Shown here piece by piece: positions 9,837 through 18,530 of a stretch of 64,000 nucleotides of DNA (position 1 is its first letter; every line of letters begins with the position of its first letter). Under the pieces are notes generated by a model. That model did not search any database and was not told the origin of the DNA. It saw nothing but the letters and a program-made list of their open reading frames with translations. Source of the stretch: Halobacillus litoralis (GTDB lineage: Bacteria; Bacillota; Bacilli; Bacillales; Halobacillaceae); assembly GCF_020524025.1 (NCBI RefSeq), contig NZ_JAIVKN010000003.1, positions 1 to 64,000 on the forward strand, read 5' to 3'. The position numbers and the translations under genes are program-made.

Positions 9837-11647
9837 CAGAACACCTCCAAAGTTTTAGGTTCAACTATTCCTTTATCATTTACTTTTAAAAGTTTTAAAG
9901 AGACATGAGAGTCATCCACTGGGTTCTCTGCCTTTCTTCTATCTTCAAGTTTCTTTAACAACTTACTTTTAAATGCAAGTATATCTTCATAACATTCTCT
10001 TGAAAAACTTCCTGGTAGCGCTCCCTCTGCCACTCTCGAAAGGAATTCATACCTAACTAATTGCAAGTTAAGTTTGACAGGGGACAAATTATTAGAAAAA
10101 CTCACGGATAAAAATATCTTATGATTATCTTCTCCTAATTCAAGTTTTATATATTCCCCTCGATCTGGTGTTACCGAAACAAATCCTTCTAAAACTCTAC
10201 TAATTTTAGCTTGAGAATGGTTACCAGAAGTTGATAATATAAGTTGGTCATTATTTTGAACTAATAAGCCAGTAGTAATCCTATTTAATCCTTTTACTAC
10301 CCTTGTAACATAATGTGGCTTTACTCTTTTATTCTCCTTTAACACCCTATAAACATTATTAAGAAACTCGCCGGCGTTTTGAAAAGTAGTCAGATTCCAT
10401 AACTTCAACCTATCTTCAAGAGCTTCTGGAATCACAAAAAATAACCTCTGCCTTTGGGATTTTAACATCTCTAGGAACTTTTCAGTATCTCCTATATCTC
10501 CTTCCAAATAAGCCTTTCTTTCAGAAAGGAATACCTTATCAGCACCGTAGTATTTATCAGCTAGAATTAACTCTTCATATAAATCATTGTATTCATTATC
10601 GTCTTCGCCAAAAATTAAGATATTATCAACTAAGGTATTAGTCTCTGATCCAATACCAAATTTATTTAAAGTGACAAAAATGTCTATTGTACTTCTTTTC
10701 CTTTCAGAAAGGTTTTCCCCAAATATATTTCTATAAATACTCCCTAAATACGTTGTATTATTATTTAGTTTAGCAATGTCACTACACTTTAATAATTTAT
10801 CCTTCACATCAGGGTGTCCTAATAACATATTAGCTACTAATAGTAATAATTGTCTTATTGGCATATGAATCTCATTTATTTCACATAATGTTAATAAATC
10901 AACTAACCTATTAGTAATTAAACTATCATTATCTTCTAGCCTTCGCTTATTCTCCAGTATTGGACATGCATTTTCATCCGAAGTATTATGGACACATGTT
11001 TGACACTGATCCCAGCCTGGATTACTTAACACTTCCTGTATTATCTTAGGAAGAAGGTCTGCTGAATTTGTTTTACTTAGGTTATATAGTTTTAATTTAT
11101 AACCATATTGTATTTTTTTACCTTCTACTAGTAAATCTTCAATACATTTCTTTGCACTTATTACATTATCTGTTTGATTAACCAACTTCCAAGTCTCTAG
11201 TAGCTGTCCATCATTTGCAGCAACTAAAAAAACTATTTTAGTGTTTATTCCCATTATTGAATCTGCCATTATCGATAATAACTGTCTTTCTTCTTCCAAT
11301 AATTCACTTAAATCTTTTATAAACATAACTTTATAATCATTCACATATAATTCTTTTATCTTATTATTTTCATCCCATTCTAACTCGGAACCTCCGAGCT
11401 TTTTCCAAACTTCTCTACAATAGTATGTCTTTCCATCACCAGCTGTCCCCGTTAAAATAATAGAATCTGGACCTTCTGAAAGAAAATTTGCTACTAATTC
11501 CTCTAAGTATTCCATATCCACCTTTATTGGTTTTATTTTCTTCTTTTTAATAACCCTTTGGATGGTTTCATCATACATATTGTCGTTCCTTGGAATAGGA
11601 CCATACTGTCTAAGAAAATTAATCCAATCGGATCTAACTGAACTCAT
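9836..11647 (-). CDS. DptF/DndF-like P-loop ATPase
   Basis: 603 aa. Walker A GTAGDGKT is at residues 67-74, with a hydrophobic strand LVAANDG at about 141-147 as candidate Walker B or sensor. A CxxC...C group (C215, C218, C228) may bind a metal. It is the first gene of the second transcription unit: a TATAAT element at 11702-11707 lies upstream and a strong terminator cuts it off from the genes before it. GGGAG lies about ten bases before the ATG. Gene order and size fit DptF, the small ATPase of phosphorothioation-dependent restriction. Other AAA-type defence ATPases remain possible. Confidence 0.5.
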   Translation of the reverse strand: MSSVRSDWINFLRQYGPIPRNDNMYDETIQRVIKKKKIKPIKVDMEYLEELVANFLSEGPDSIILTGTAGDGKTYYCREVWKKLGGSELEWDENNKIKELYVNDYKVMFIKDLSELLEEERQLLSIMADSIMGINTKIVFLVAANDGQLLETWKLVNQTDNVISAKKCIEDLLVEGKKIQYGYKLKLYNLSKTNSADLLPKIIQEVLSNPGWDQCQTCVHNTSDENACPILENKRRLEDNDSLITNRLVDLLTLCEINEIHMPIRQLLLLVANMLLGHPDVKDKLLKCSDIAKLNNNTTYLGSIYRNIFGENLSERKRSTIDIFVTLNKFGIGSETNTLVDNILIFGEDDNEYNDLYEELILADKYYGADKVFLSERKAYLEGDIGDTEKFLEMLKSQRQRLFFVIPEALEDRLKLWNLTTFQNAGEFLNNVYRVLKENKRVKPHYVTRVVKGLNRITTGLLVQNNDQLILSTSGNHSQAKISRVLEGFVSVTPDRGEYIKLELGEDNHKIFLSVSFSNNLSPVKLNLQLVRYEFLSRVAEGALPGSFSRECYEDILAFKSKLLKKLEDRRKAENPVDDSHVSLKLLKVNDKGIVEPKTLEVF

Positions 11648-11701
11648 CGTTATCCAACTCCCATTAAATTCAATTTCCGTTACATTTTTTTCCTAATGCT
11701 A

Positions 11702-11707
11702 ATTATA
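11702..11707 (-). promoter_or_regulatory. Candidate -10 element for the dptFGH-like unit
   Basis: On the minus strand this reads TATAAT. The best-spaced -35 (TTTAAT, 17 bases upstream) is weak. It sits between the terminator at 11741-11783 and the ATG at 11647, so the second unit has room for its own start. Confidence 0.4.
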
Positions 11708-11740
11708 CAGAAAAATCTTAATCTATTAAACATGACAAAT

Positions 11741-11783
11741 AAAAAAACGAGTATTATTCATTTTTTTGAATAATACTCGTTTT
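11741..11783. terminator. Strong terminator between the two defence units
   Basis: A perfect 17-bp stem (arms 11744-11760 and 11767-11783) with a 6-base loop; on the minus strand the stem runs into seven T. It ends the unit whose last gene stops at 11797. Confidence 0.9.
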
Positions 11784-11796
11784 CAATACATTTTAT

Positions 11797-12612
11797 TTAA
11801 GCATAATGACAAATACAAGGAACATCAGTTTCTTCATTAAGCTTCTTTGCAACTTCAGAATCAAGATCTAATTCTCTTCTATAATCAGTTAATGTAAATG
11901 GCTTACCGTTCCTTTTAAGTATACTTACATCACCTAACTGCTCTCTTAAACGATTTTCCATTTCCTCTTGCTCAATATATACTTGTGGCCATGTTTCATA
12001 TAAATGCTGATAATGGTTAAATCCACCACGTACACAACGTCCACCACAATTTGCATGAGAGAATCCTAGGTGGTACATTTCCGGAAGCTCTATTCCCCAA
12101 TCTTGAGTAATAATCCTTTTTATCTCTTTATCCGGTATATTACTTTCATAAAGAGGAAATACAGTTTTCACTTGCTGTTCTTCTCCATCTCGAGGTAATA
12201 AATTATGATTATATAGATTTTCTATACCTTCTCTTCTTCGCTTCTCATGTTTACCAATCCCAAAGTATAATATAGGTTCATAACCACTATCTCTTAACTC
12301 TTCAAGGTATATCACTGTTTGACGAACTTTTAGTTGAGAAGAACACTTTGCTAACCTAGAGTTCCCGAGAAATTTAGTATCTTCAAAAACTTCATCAGGA
12401 GTTCTACCATCTATTAAAGTTTTGCGTTCAATTCCAATTTCTTCTGCTACCTCTATCATAAACCTCTTGTTATCCTTATGTTCCCATAAAGTATCTGTAA
12501 AAAGTAATACTGAGTTTTCTTTTCCGTGTTTTTGAACCATTAAGTATGCAACATAAGCACTTGCTGCACCTCCACTAAACATGGCTATATATTTAGGCTT
12601 TCTTCCGTACAT
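11797..12612 (-). CDS. PAPS-reductase-like PP-loop protein (BrxP/DndC-type)
   Basis: 271 aa from the ATG at 12612 (a TTG one codon earlier lies closer to the AAAGGGTG SD). The N-terminus has a PP-loop, FSGGAASAY, where most relatives have SGGxDS. Five cysteines (about C90, C189, C193, C266, C268), in AKCSSQLK, NCGGRC and the C-terminal CIC, could hold an iron-sulphur cluster as in DndC. Proteins of this class activate a substrate with ATP for sulphur transfer; in Dnd systems DndC does this for DNA phosphorothioation, and BREX type 4 carries a comparable protein, BrxP. Here it follows the large ATPase gene by 12 bases. No cysteine desulfurase is encoded nearby, so a housekeeping one would have to supply sulphur. 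An assimilatory sulphate-reduction role is unlikely in this context. Confidence 0.65.
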   Translation of the reverse strand: MYGRKPKYIAMFSGGAASAYVAYLMVQKHGKENSVLLFTDTLWEHKDNKRFMIEVAEEIGIERKTLIDGRTPDEVFEDTKFLGNSRLAKCSSQLKVRQTVIYLEELRDSGYEPILYFGIGKHEKRRREGIENLYNHNLLPRDGEEQQVKTVFPLYESNIPDKEIKRIITQDWGIELPEMYHLGFSHANCGGRCVRGGFNHYQHLYETWPQVYIEQEEMENRLREQLGDVSILKRNGKPFTLTDYRRELDLDSEVAKKLNEETDVPCICHYA

Positions 12613-12624
12613 CAAATCACCCTT

Positions 12625-15600
12625 TTATTTGTTTTCATCATAATAGTCCACCAACAATTTATATAATAATGCCTTAATTTCTTCTTTTGGTAACTTCCTA
12701 GCCATTAATTCTAAATCTGTTTTAACATTTGAATAAATGACCATACCCTTTGAGGAAAGTTCAGTTTTAGGTATTGCCATCGTCCTATCTTCAGCTTTAA
12801 TTTGATAGTACTCTTCTTCTAAATGTGAAGATTCTACAAGCTCAACTGAAGACTTTATAGTTTTTGAAAAAACTTCATCTGTAGCATCCGACCAGTCTAA
12901 TCTGTAAACGCCAACTAATTCTCTTGCTAGATTATCTATCCAGTTATCCTTATTAGATTGAGAAACTACTTTAAAAAACTTGTTATCAACTTTAATAATT
13001 TCATTTTGTTTTTGAACATATGATAATAATTCTTCATATGAACTAGTATTTGTTAAATCAAATATAGTGTTTTCTATTAATTCCATATGTCTGTCAGAAT
13101 ATTGTTCACATTCCTCTTTTATATTCTGAATAAGCTCTATATCTGGGTTTAATTCAAAAATTCCTTTCAAGGCCACATCTGGTTCAAACTCACCTTTCTT
13201 AATTAATTGTTTGAACATAACTGCCTCATTGGATAATTTGTTTGTTTTTTGAGTAATTTTAGGTAACCCTCTAAACCATTTTAATAACATTCTATTTATA
13301 CGAACCGAGGGATGATAAGAAGAATCATATTCATCTTTAAATATTCCAAAACAGATGTCGATAATGTCGATAATCTCTTTATATTTATTCTCAACAACCT
13401 GATAAGAAAAAGTATAATTTTCAGGCATGTCCAACATTCTGTCATATAAAATATCGCCATCTAAATCATTAATGTATGACCCATCTTTATGATAGAACAT
13501 AATGTATTTCCAATCATTTTTTAGAATAGCTGTCAGCAAAACAGGGATATTTGGTTCTCTTATTCCAAATGGTTTTTCCTTGAATATATTAATAAGGTCT
13601 AAGAAATCCCCTTGACCTGTCTTGATAATTTTTTTCAAAGCTTTCCTTAACTCTTTAATTTCTACACTTTCTTCCTGTTCATTAATCTTATTATTCTTAA
13701 CAATTGAAGCATATATTAATTTAGCTGCTCCTTTAAAATTCATATCTTTTTTATTAATTATAGAATCTACAACTTCTTTAGCCGCATTTAATTGTTGTTT
13801 CGAAATTTTCCTACGATTAAAGGACTCATTATTAATAACTGGTGTTTGGTTGTATATTCCACCCATAATAACCGATAAGTTTTCACTTAAAGAGATTTTA
13901 CTTTTAATCTTCAAATCTTCACCATCATGTATCCAATAGGAATTTTTGAACTCAACTATTGGTTCTAGGAGTTCTCTTGTTACAAATGTGAGGTTTTCTT
14001 TAATCTTCAACAATTCTTCTTCTACAATGGAATCCTCATTTAAGAAATACTTATCTTCTAACAACTGCTCAATAGCAGCAAGCTTTGATAAATTACCATC
14101 TATATCTCCGAGACTTTTCTTAGGTAATGCATATATAAGCCTTTGATTTTCTTTACTCATATTTAGTATCTTTTCTTTAACCACTTTCACTTCTTCATCT
14201 AGGAGTATATATAAGATTGCCATATCACCATCTAAATGTTTAGAGGCATATTCTAATGATAGATTACTAGCATAAACAGGATGAATTGTTGCAAATCTTA
14301 TCATGTTTCTTTCATCATTATATCTCTTAGGGTAGGCAAATTTATTTTCTAATATATCATTTAATAATTCTAACCTTCTTAACTTTTTGAAACCTACTTT
14401 AAGTTTTTCATCAATTTTTTTATTTACATCAACGCTACTACCTTCAAATATCTCCCAGTTACTATCAAACAATCTATATCTTATTAGTTTTTTACTCTCT
14501 AGGATATTTATTATTTCATTAACTGTTTGTATACTCCATCCTAAAGAAAAGGCAATAAAATCCTTCGAAAGTTTTTGTCTACTATTCAAGTTTGCGATAT
14601 CCCAAAGTGTTAGTAATCTTAATAGTTGTAGTTCAAGCTTTGATGTCTCTGATCGATTAACTTTCTTGTGAACTTTTAAATATCTAAGATAAGATTTACC
14701 AATAAGCGAATCATTCGAAAACTCTCTTATAGCTGGTTCAAAATATTTAAAGAGACTGTCAATGTAGTACCATGTATTATGGTCTTCAAAATATTTCTTC
14801 AATCCACCTTCTTCATTACTTTCAAGGAAGGTAAATAATGTTCTTTCATTTTGTGCTACTGCATTAGCTAACCGTGGTAGTGCAAACAGTGTTGCAGGAT
14901 GTATAGGAAAGGACTTCTCTACAAGAATAGATTTTTTCTCTCTACCATTTAGCTCTGGAAATAAATCATACTTTATTATTTCACTTTCAAATTTATATTC
15001 CTCAGTATTATTAGCTCTATACTCAGACGTAACTTCGCTAGCAAGACGAATAAATGTCGCTGGATCACTGTGAGTATTGTACATTCTAAAACGACCTTGT
15101 ATTCTATTGAATTCGTTTTGTAATTCCTCTCCATAACTAAGAAAGTATTGCTTTAGATTTCTATGCGTAATTAATAATACATTAAAGTTTTCACTTTCAT
15201 GATGATCAGCTATTTCAGCAATATCCTGAATATCCTGCATAGCTTCAACAGTTTCATATTTATCAATACTTTGCAAGAATCTACCAAATTCATCATATAC
15301 TAAGAAAATACCGAACCCTTTTTTGTCAAGTTCACTTAAGATATAAGACAGATCATCTGTAATATCATGGTCATATGATAGTGATAATTCTGCACCCGCA
15401 GTTAACATAGGATAACTCTTTTGGAACCATTCAATAGCATTAACATCATATGCTTCTATATCTTTAATAAATCTTTTAATATTCCAATTCTCTTTTTCTA
15501 GCATGTCATTAAATTGCTTATACGTTTCAAAAAAGTTATCTTCCCATAGTTTAATTATTGAATTAATCTCCCCCACAAAAGAAGGAATAGTAAAATCAAG

Positions 15601-16023
15601 ATTGAACTTTTTTAATGTATTGTGTATAGATGAGATAACTACTTCTCGTAATCTCCCCTGTTTACCATTAATAACTACAGGTAAATAAACCTTATTCGTT
15701 TCTTTCATTTTATTAAGAAGTTCAATTATTGTACTTTCATCTGTATTTACCTTGTCAAACTTTTCTATAAGTTGATCTAAAATATCTGTATTCACATTTT
15801 TAGAAGCAATATTAGCGATTAAAGCTCCTATCATTGATTTTCCCGAACCATAAGAACCTACTAAAATATGGGATTTATGCCCCCCTGTAAAAAAACCTTG
15901 TAAAACACCCGACAAACTCTCTAGATGTGTTGGGGTAGGGATATATCTCTCTTGTATCCATTCACTGCCTAAATCAAGTTTAATATTTACACTTGATTTG
16001 AATTTACTTTTTGAAGTGATCAT
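12625..16023 (-). CDS. Large P-loop ATPase, BrxC/PglY-like
   Basis: 1132 aa. Walker A GSYGSGKS at residues 56-63 and Walker B GIFLVYDEFGRF at about 238-249, followed by a sensor-like LLITHRN. The DE(F/V)G motif and the overall length resemble the BrxC/PglY ATPases of BREX systems; the rest is mostly helical without further motifs I recognise. The ATG overlaps the preceding stop by four bases (ATGA), so it is coupled to the DUF4007 gene. Together with the PAPS-reductase-like gene it would form the modification half of the island. It could also be a diverged Dnd-associated ATPase. Confidence 0.55.
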   Translation of the reverse strand: MITSKSKFKSSVNIKLDLGSEWIQERYIPTPTHLESLSGVLQGFFTGGHKSHILVGSYGSGKSMIGALIANIASKNVNTDILDQLIEKFDKVNTDESTIIELLNKMKETNKVYLPVVINGKQGRLREVVISSIHNTLKKFNLDFTIPSFVGEINSIIKLWEDNFFETYKQFNDMLEKENWNIKRFIKDIEAYDVNAIEWFQKSYPMLTAGAELSLSYDHDITDDLSYILSELDKKGFGIFLVYDEFGRFLQSIDKYETVEAMQDIQDIAEIADHHESENFNVLLITHRNLKQYFLSYGEELQNEFNRIQGRFRMYNTHSDPATFIRLASEVTSEYRANNTEEYKFESEIIKYDLFPELNGREKKSILVEKSFPIHPATLFALPRLANAVAQNERTLFTFLESNEEGGLKKYFEDHNTWYYIDSLFKYFEPAIREFSNDSLIGKSYLRYLKVHKKVNRSETSKLELQLLRLLTLWDIANLNSRQKLSKDFIAFSLGWSIQTVNEIINILESKKLIRYRLFDSNWEIFEGSSVDVNKKIDEKLKVGFKKLRRLELLNDILENKFAYPKRYNDERNMIRFATIHPVYASNLSLEYASKHLDGDMAILYILLDEEVKVVKEKILNMSKENQRLIYALPKKSLGDIDGNLSKLAAIEQLLEDKYFLNEDSIVEEELLKIKENLTFVTRELLEPIVEFKNSYWIHDGEDLKIKSKISLSENLSVIMGGIYNQTPVINNESFNRRKISKQQLNAAKEVVDSIINKKDMNFKGAAKLIYASIVKNNKINEQEESVEIKELRKALKKIIKTGQGDFLDLINIFKEKPFGIREPNIPVLLTAILKNDWKYIMFYHKDGSYINDLDGDILYDRMLDMPENYTFSYQVVENKYKEIIDIIDICFGIFKDEYDSSYHPSVRINRMLLKWFRGLPKITQKTNKLSNEAVMFKQLIKKGEFEPDVALKGIFELNPDIELIQNIKEECEQYSDRHMELIENTIFDLTNTSSYEELLSYVQKQNEIIKVDNKFFKVVSQSNKDNWIDNLARELVGVYRLDWSDATDEVFSKTIKSSVELVESSHLEEEYYQIKAEDRTMAIPKTELSSKGMVIYSNVKTDLELMARKLPKEEIKALLYKLLVDYYDENK

Positions 16024-16889
16024 CGTAGTACCCTTTCTTTTCTAATATATTCTTCTTCTAAAAACTCAATAGGCTCTACTAAAGTTATTCTCACTATATC
16101 CAATCTATTTGTTCTGTCAAAATCAAGGGGATATTTAGATACAGAGGAAAGTTCTTCAATCGCTTTTACGATTTCACTTCTTTGAAGGTTAAACACCCTC
16201 CCCCATAACCCCTTGTTATTTTCTATTTCATCTATAGAAATTTCAGACTGACCGTATTGCATTAAAACATACATAAGCGCAATCAACCCTACTTCTTCGT
16301 ATTTTGGTGAGGTTTTAAAAACTCTACCTTCCTTTTCTTCTAGTAACTTTAATAAGGCAAGTGGACTCTGAATAACTTCTTCAGGATCTTCTGATTTGTT
16401 TTTGGATACATATTGTTTAGTTAAACATTCAATATCTCGCTCCAAAGTATTAGTAGAGTTCTTAGATTCATAGTTTTTGTTAATCCATGTTATAAGATCA
16501 TTTAAAGCCTCTTCTTTTTCAAAGGATTTCTTATCATACTCATTGAAGAGCCAATACCATGTTGTACAAGGTTCCTCTTTGCATACTAAGTTATAATGAA
16601 TAATGCTAGCTGTATCATTTAACTCAATATAAGGGTCATACTTATCAAAAATCTCTCCAAATGCTGAAATCTTATGCACTACCTTGTTATCTTCATTCCG
16701 TTTATCTGTTTCACAAATACCGGTTGCAACTACCCAATGTTTAAGTGAATTTACCATATTTGTCCCTAAGCCGATTAACTCAGAAGCATCTTTATTATAA
16801 AAAAACCTGTTATCTTTTTTGATTTGTTGTAATGCTTTTCTTAACCAATATATCCTTAAATAAAAACTTTGATGTTGTCCAAAACCCAC
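16020..16889 (-). CDS. DUF4007 family protein
   Basis: 289 aa with a GTG start and GGGGAG seven bases upstream. The N-terminus (FGQHQSFYLRIYWLRKAL, then IGLGTNMVNSLKHWVVATG) is the typical DUF4007 pattern, and TTWYWLFNEY near residue 110 fits too. The family has no established activity but recurs beside PAPS-reductase-like and phosphorothioation genes. It is the first gene of the defence unit and overlaps the next by four bases. A pair of operator-like palindromes precedes it. Because no separate regulator is encoded, DUF4007 itself could be the DNA-binding or specificity component; that is inference. Confidence 0.75.
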   Translation of the reverse strand: MGFGQHQSFYLRIYWLRKALQQIKKDNRFFYNKDASELIGLGTNMVNSLKHWVVATGICETDKRNEDNKVVHKISAFGEIFDKYDPYIELNDTASIIHYNLVCKEEPCTTWYWLFNEYDKKSFEKEEALNDLITWINKNYESKNSTNTLERDIECLTKQYVSKNKSEDPEEVIQSPLALLKLLEEKEGRVFKTSPKYEEVGLIALMYVLMQYGQSEISIDEIENNKGLWGRVFNLQRSEIVKAIEELSSVSKYPLDFDRTNRLDIVRITLVEPIEFLEEEYIRKERVLR

Positions 16890-16906
16890 TAATTATCTCC
16901 CCTTAA

Positions 16907-16930
16907 TTTCTGGAGAAGCGTCTCCAGAAA
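16907..16930. promoter_or_regulatory. Operator-like perfect palindrome O1 before the DUF4007 gene
   Basis: Ten-base arms TTTCTGGAGA and TCTCCAGAAA are separated by AGCG, 18 bases upstream of the GTG start. The left arm differs at one base from that of O2 (16967-16987). No T-run follows, so it is not a terminator. Confidence 0.6.
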
Positions 16931-17283
16931 AATATCTTCTGTTATTTTACCACACTAGAAACATTATTTCAGGAGAAATTCTTGAAATTTTATCCATTTA
17001 CACTCGCGAAATTATTAATAATTTTAGATGAAAAGTACCCATATTAGGTATCGCCTATCTTTTTAGAAAAAAAACTTTCTATAACATTAATAAACGAGGG
17101 AGGTTCATTCACACACCATGTCCCATCAGTTGAACTACAATTAACAATTTTGTTAAATAAAGTAAAAATGACACCGTTAAGGTGCCATGGTAACTTTATT
17201 AAAAATATGAGTTTATAAAATACTATAACAATAGTAAATTCTTTCACTTTTAAATACAAAATCAAATTTAGATTTTTCTTATA
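16931..17283. other. Non-coding gap between resolvase and defence unit
   Basis: Apart from O2, this AT-rich stretch has an 8-bp interrupted repeat (TGACACC...GGTGCCA at about 17169-17187) and a 73-codon minus-strand frame (17265-17044) with no SD and no convincing family. It probably holds the promoter of the DUF4007 unit; I could not fix a -35/-10 pair with confidence. Confidence 0.4.
16967..16987. promoter_or_regulatory. Operator-like palindrome O2
   Basis: TTTCAGGAGA, AATTC, then TTGAAA: an imperfect inverted repeat with outer TTTCA/TGAAA, about 60 bases upstream of O1 centre to centre. The shared TTTCNGGAGA half-site suggests the same regulator binds both. Confidence 0.45.
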
Positions 17284-17838
17284 CTACTTAACATTTGCAT
17301 ATATGGTACTTCGAGGTACACCGGTCATCTTTACAATATCATTAACACTAATTCTATTTTCTTCTCGATTAGCAAAAAGTTCCAATGCTCGTTCAATATT
17401 TTTTTTCGGCTGACCCGGTCTTCCCATATGCTTACCTTGCTTTTTTGCCCTCTCTCTTCCTTCAGCTGTTCTTTCATTAATTAAGTCTCTTTCAAACTCG
17501 CCAATTGCTCCAAGCATAGTGAACATTAATTTTCCTGATGGAGTGGAGAAATCTATTTGTTCCTTTAAGAAAACAAGACCAATGCCTTTCTCCTCTACCT
17601 GACTAGCAATGTTATGCAAGTCTTTTACTGACCGAGCAAGTCGATCTATTTTGGTAACAATTAGTTTGTCACCTTCTCGTAAATAATCTAACACTTCATG
17701 AAGAGCTTTTCGATTGCCTTTTGCACCCGACACTTTTTCCTCAAATACTTTTGTACAACCATATTCCTTTAGTAATTCAATCTGGGTTTCAAGTGACTGT
17801 CCAACTGTTGAAACTCTAGCATATCCTATTAAAGCCAA
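17284..17838 (-). CDS. Serine recombinase (resolvase/invertase)
   Basis: 184 aa, TTG start with GAGGTG six bases upstream. It has the complete resolvase catalytic domain: YARVSTVGQ with nucleophile Ser10, LIVTKIDRLARS, and the GEFERDLINERT helix E start, followed by a C-terminal Hin-like helix-turn-helix (ISVNDIVKMTGVPRSTIY). Length is that of Tn3-type and plasmid resolvases that resolve dimers or cointegrates. It lies directly after a truncated plasmid replication gene, as on staphylococcal and enterococcal plasmids. Confidence 0.95.
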   Translation of the reverse strand: MALIGYARVSTVGQSLETQIELLKEYGCTKVFEEKVSGAKGNRKALHEVLDYLREGDKLIVTKIDRLARSVKDLHNIASQVEEKGIGLVFLKEQIDFSTPSGKLMFTMLGAIGEFERDLINERTAEGRERAKKQGKHMGRPGQPKKNIERALELFANREENRISVNDIVKMTGVPRSTIYANVK

Positions 17839-17890
17839 TTAAAGCACCTCTGTCTAAAAGTCTAATATGTTTTATACATTTAATTATATA

Positions 17891-18373
17891 CTAACTTTTA
17901 TACATCTTACACAGCCGATTTTCTAATCTTTTATTTTGAATTTTCATTTGTACAAAAGTTAAATTTTTTAACTTCCGTTCTCCCTCAAGCATTTCAGCGT
18001 CTACTTTTTTAATTTTGTATAAATCTTCATCACTGTAATCAACTTTCAAAACATAAATTAAGTTCGCTTTATTAAGCCCAACTCGTTTTTCTTCTATCAA
18101 CCCTAACTTATGTAATTCTTTTTTGGAAGTTATGAAAGTTGGCTCGGATATATTTAGTAAATCACTACCATGTTCTTTACTCATCCTGACATAATATCCA
18201 TTTTCGTCGATCCAATGATTTTGCATTGAGAGCTGCAACCGATCAAGCAATACGATATAAAGCTTTAAAGCATTAGGTTTCATCTTCTTATAGCGTTCTG
18301 AAAGAATAAGCACTTTAGGAACCCTATAGAAAATGATGTTTGGTGTGTCCGATTCTGTGTAATACCTGCTCAT
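17891..18373 (-). CDS. RepA_N-type plasmid replication initiator, truncated
   Basis: 160 aa matching the N-terminal domain of RepA_N initiators: FYRVPKVLILSERYKKM, LYIVLLDRLQLS, WIDENGYYVRMS and a winged-helix region ending near residue 110. Family members are usually 250-390 aa and carry a host-specific C-terminal domain, absent here; the gene stops 52 bases before the resolvase. It is probably a remnant of plasmid replication in an integrated element. Its leader carries a convincing antisense-RNA unit. Confidence 0.85.
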   Translation of the reverse strand: MSRYYTESDTPNIIFYRVPKVLILSERYKKMKPNALKLYIVLLDRLQLSMQNHWIDENGYYVRMSKEHGSDLLNISEPTFITSKKELHKLGLIEEKRVGLNKANLIYVLKVDYSDEDLYKIKKVDAEMLEGERKLKNLTFVQMKIQNKRLENRLCKMYKS

Positions 18374-18388
18374 TAACCTTTCCCCTTC

Positions 18389-18497
18389 TTGACACAGAAG
18401 AAAAAGACTTGCTATTATGCTTATATATAGAAGTTAAGTCTTCTGTGATTTGAATTTAGAGATGGTGAGCCGCCAAACTCATATGCCATCTCTTTTA
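18389..18497 (+). ncRNA. Candidate antisense RNA controlling repA
   Basis: On the strand opposite repA, TTGACA (18389-18394) and TATTAT (18413-18418), 18 bases apart, form a strong sigma-A promoter. A start near 18425 and a terminator hairpin (arms 18458-18465 and 18486-18493, AGAGATGG/CCATCTCT, then TTTTATTT) would give an RNA of about 70 nt. The loop, read on the rep mRNA side, contains TTTGGCGGC with a UUGG (YUNR) U-turn motif as found in antisense target loops. RepA_N plasmids such as pSK41 use this layout for copy control; the assignment here is by analogy. Confidence 0.6.
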
Positions 18498-18530
18498 TTT
18501 ATTTTATTACACGAACACACATTCGTAAAA

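Noticed and set aside
12625-16023. Reading the large ATPase as DndD or an SMC-like protein
   Set aside because: It has a Walker A near residue 56 and Walker B by 245 in one compact module, without long coiled coils and a C-terminal signature motif.
17044-17265. 73-aa minus-strand ORF between resolvase and defence operon (contains DGTWCVNEPP)
   Set aside because: No SD, hydrophobic and low-complexity start. A remnant of a DUF1349-like N-terminus crossed my mind but is too short to support.
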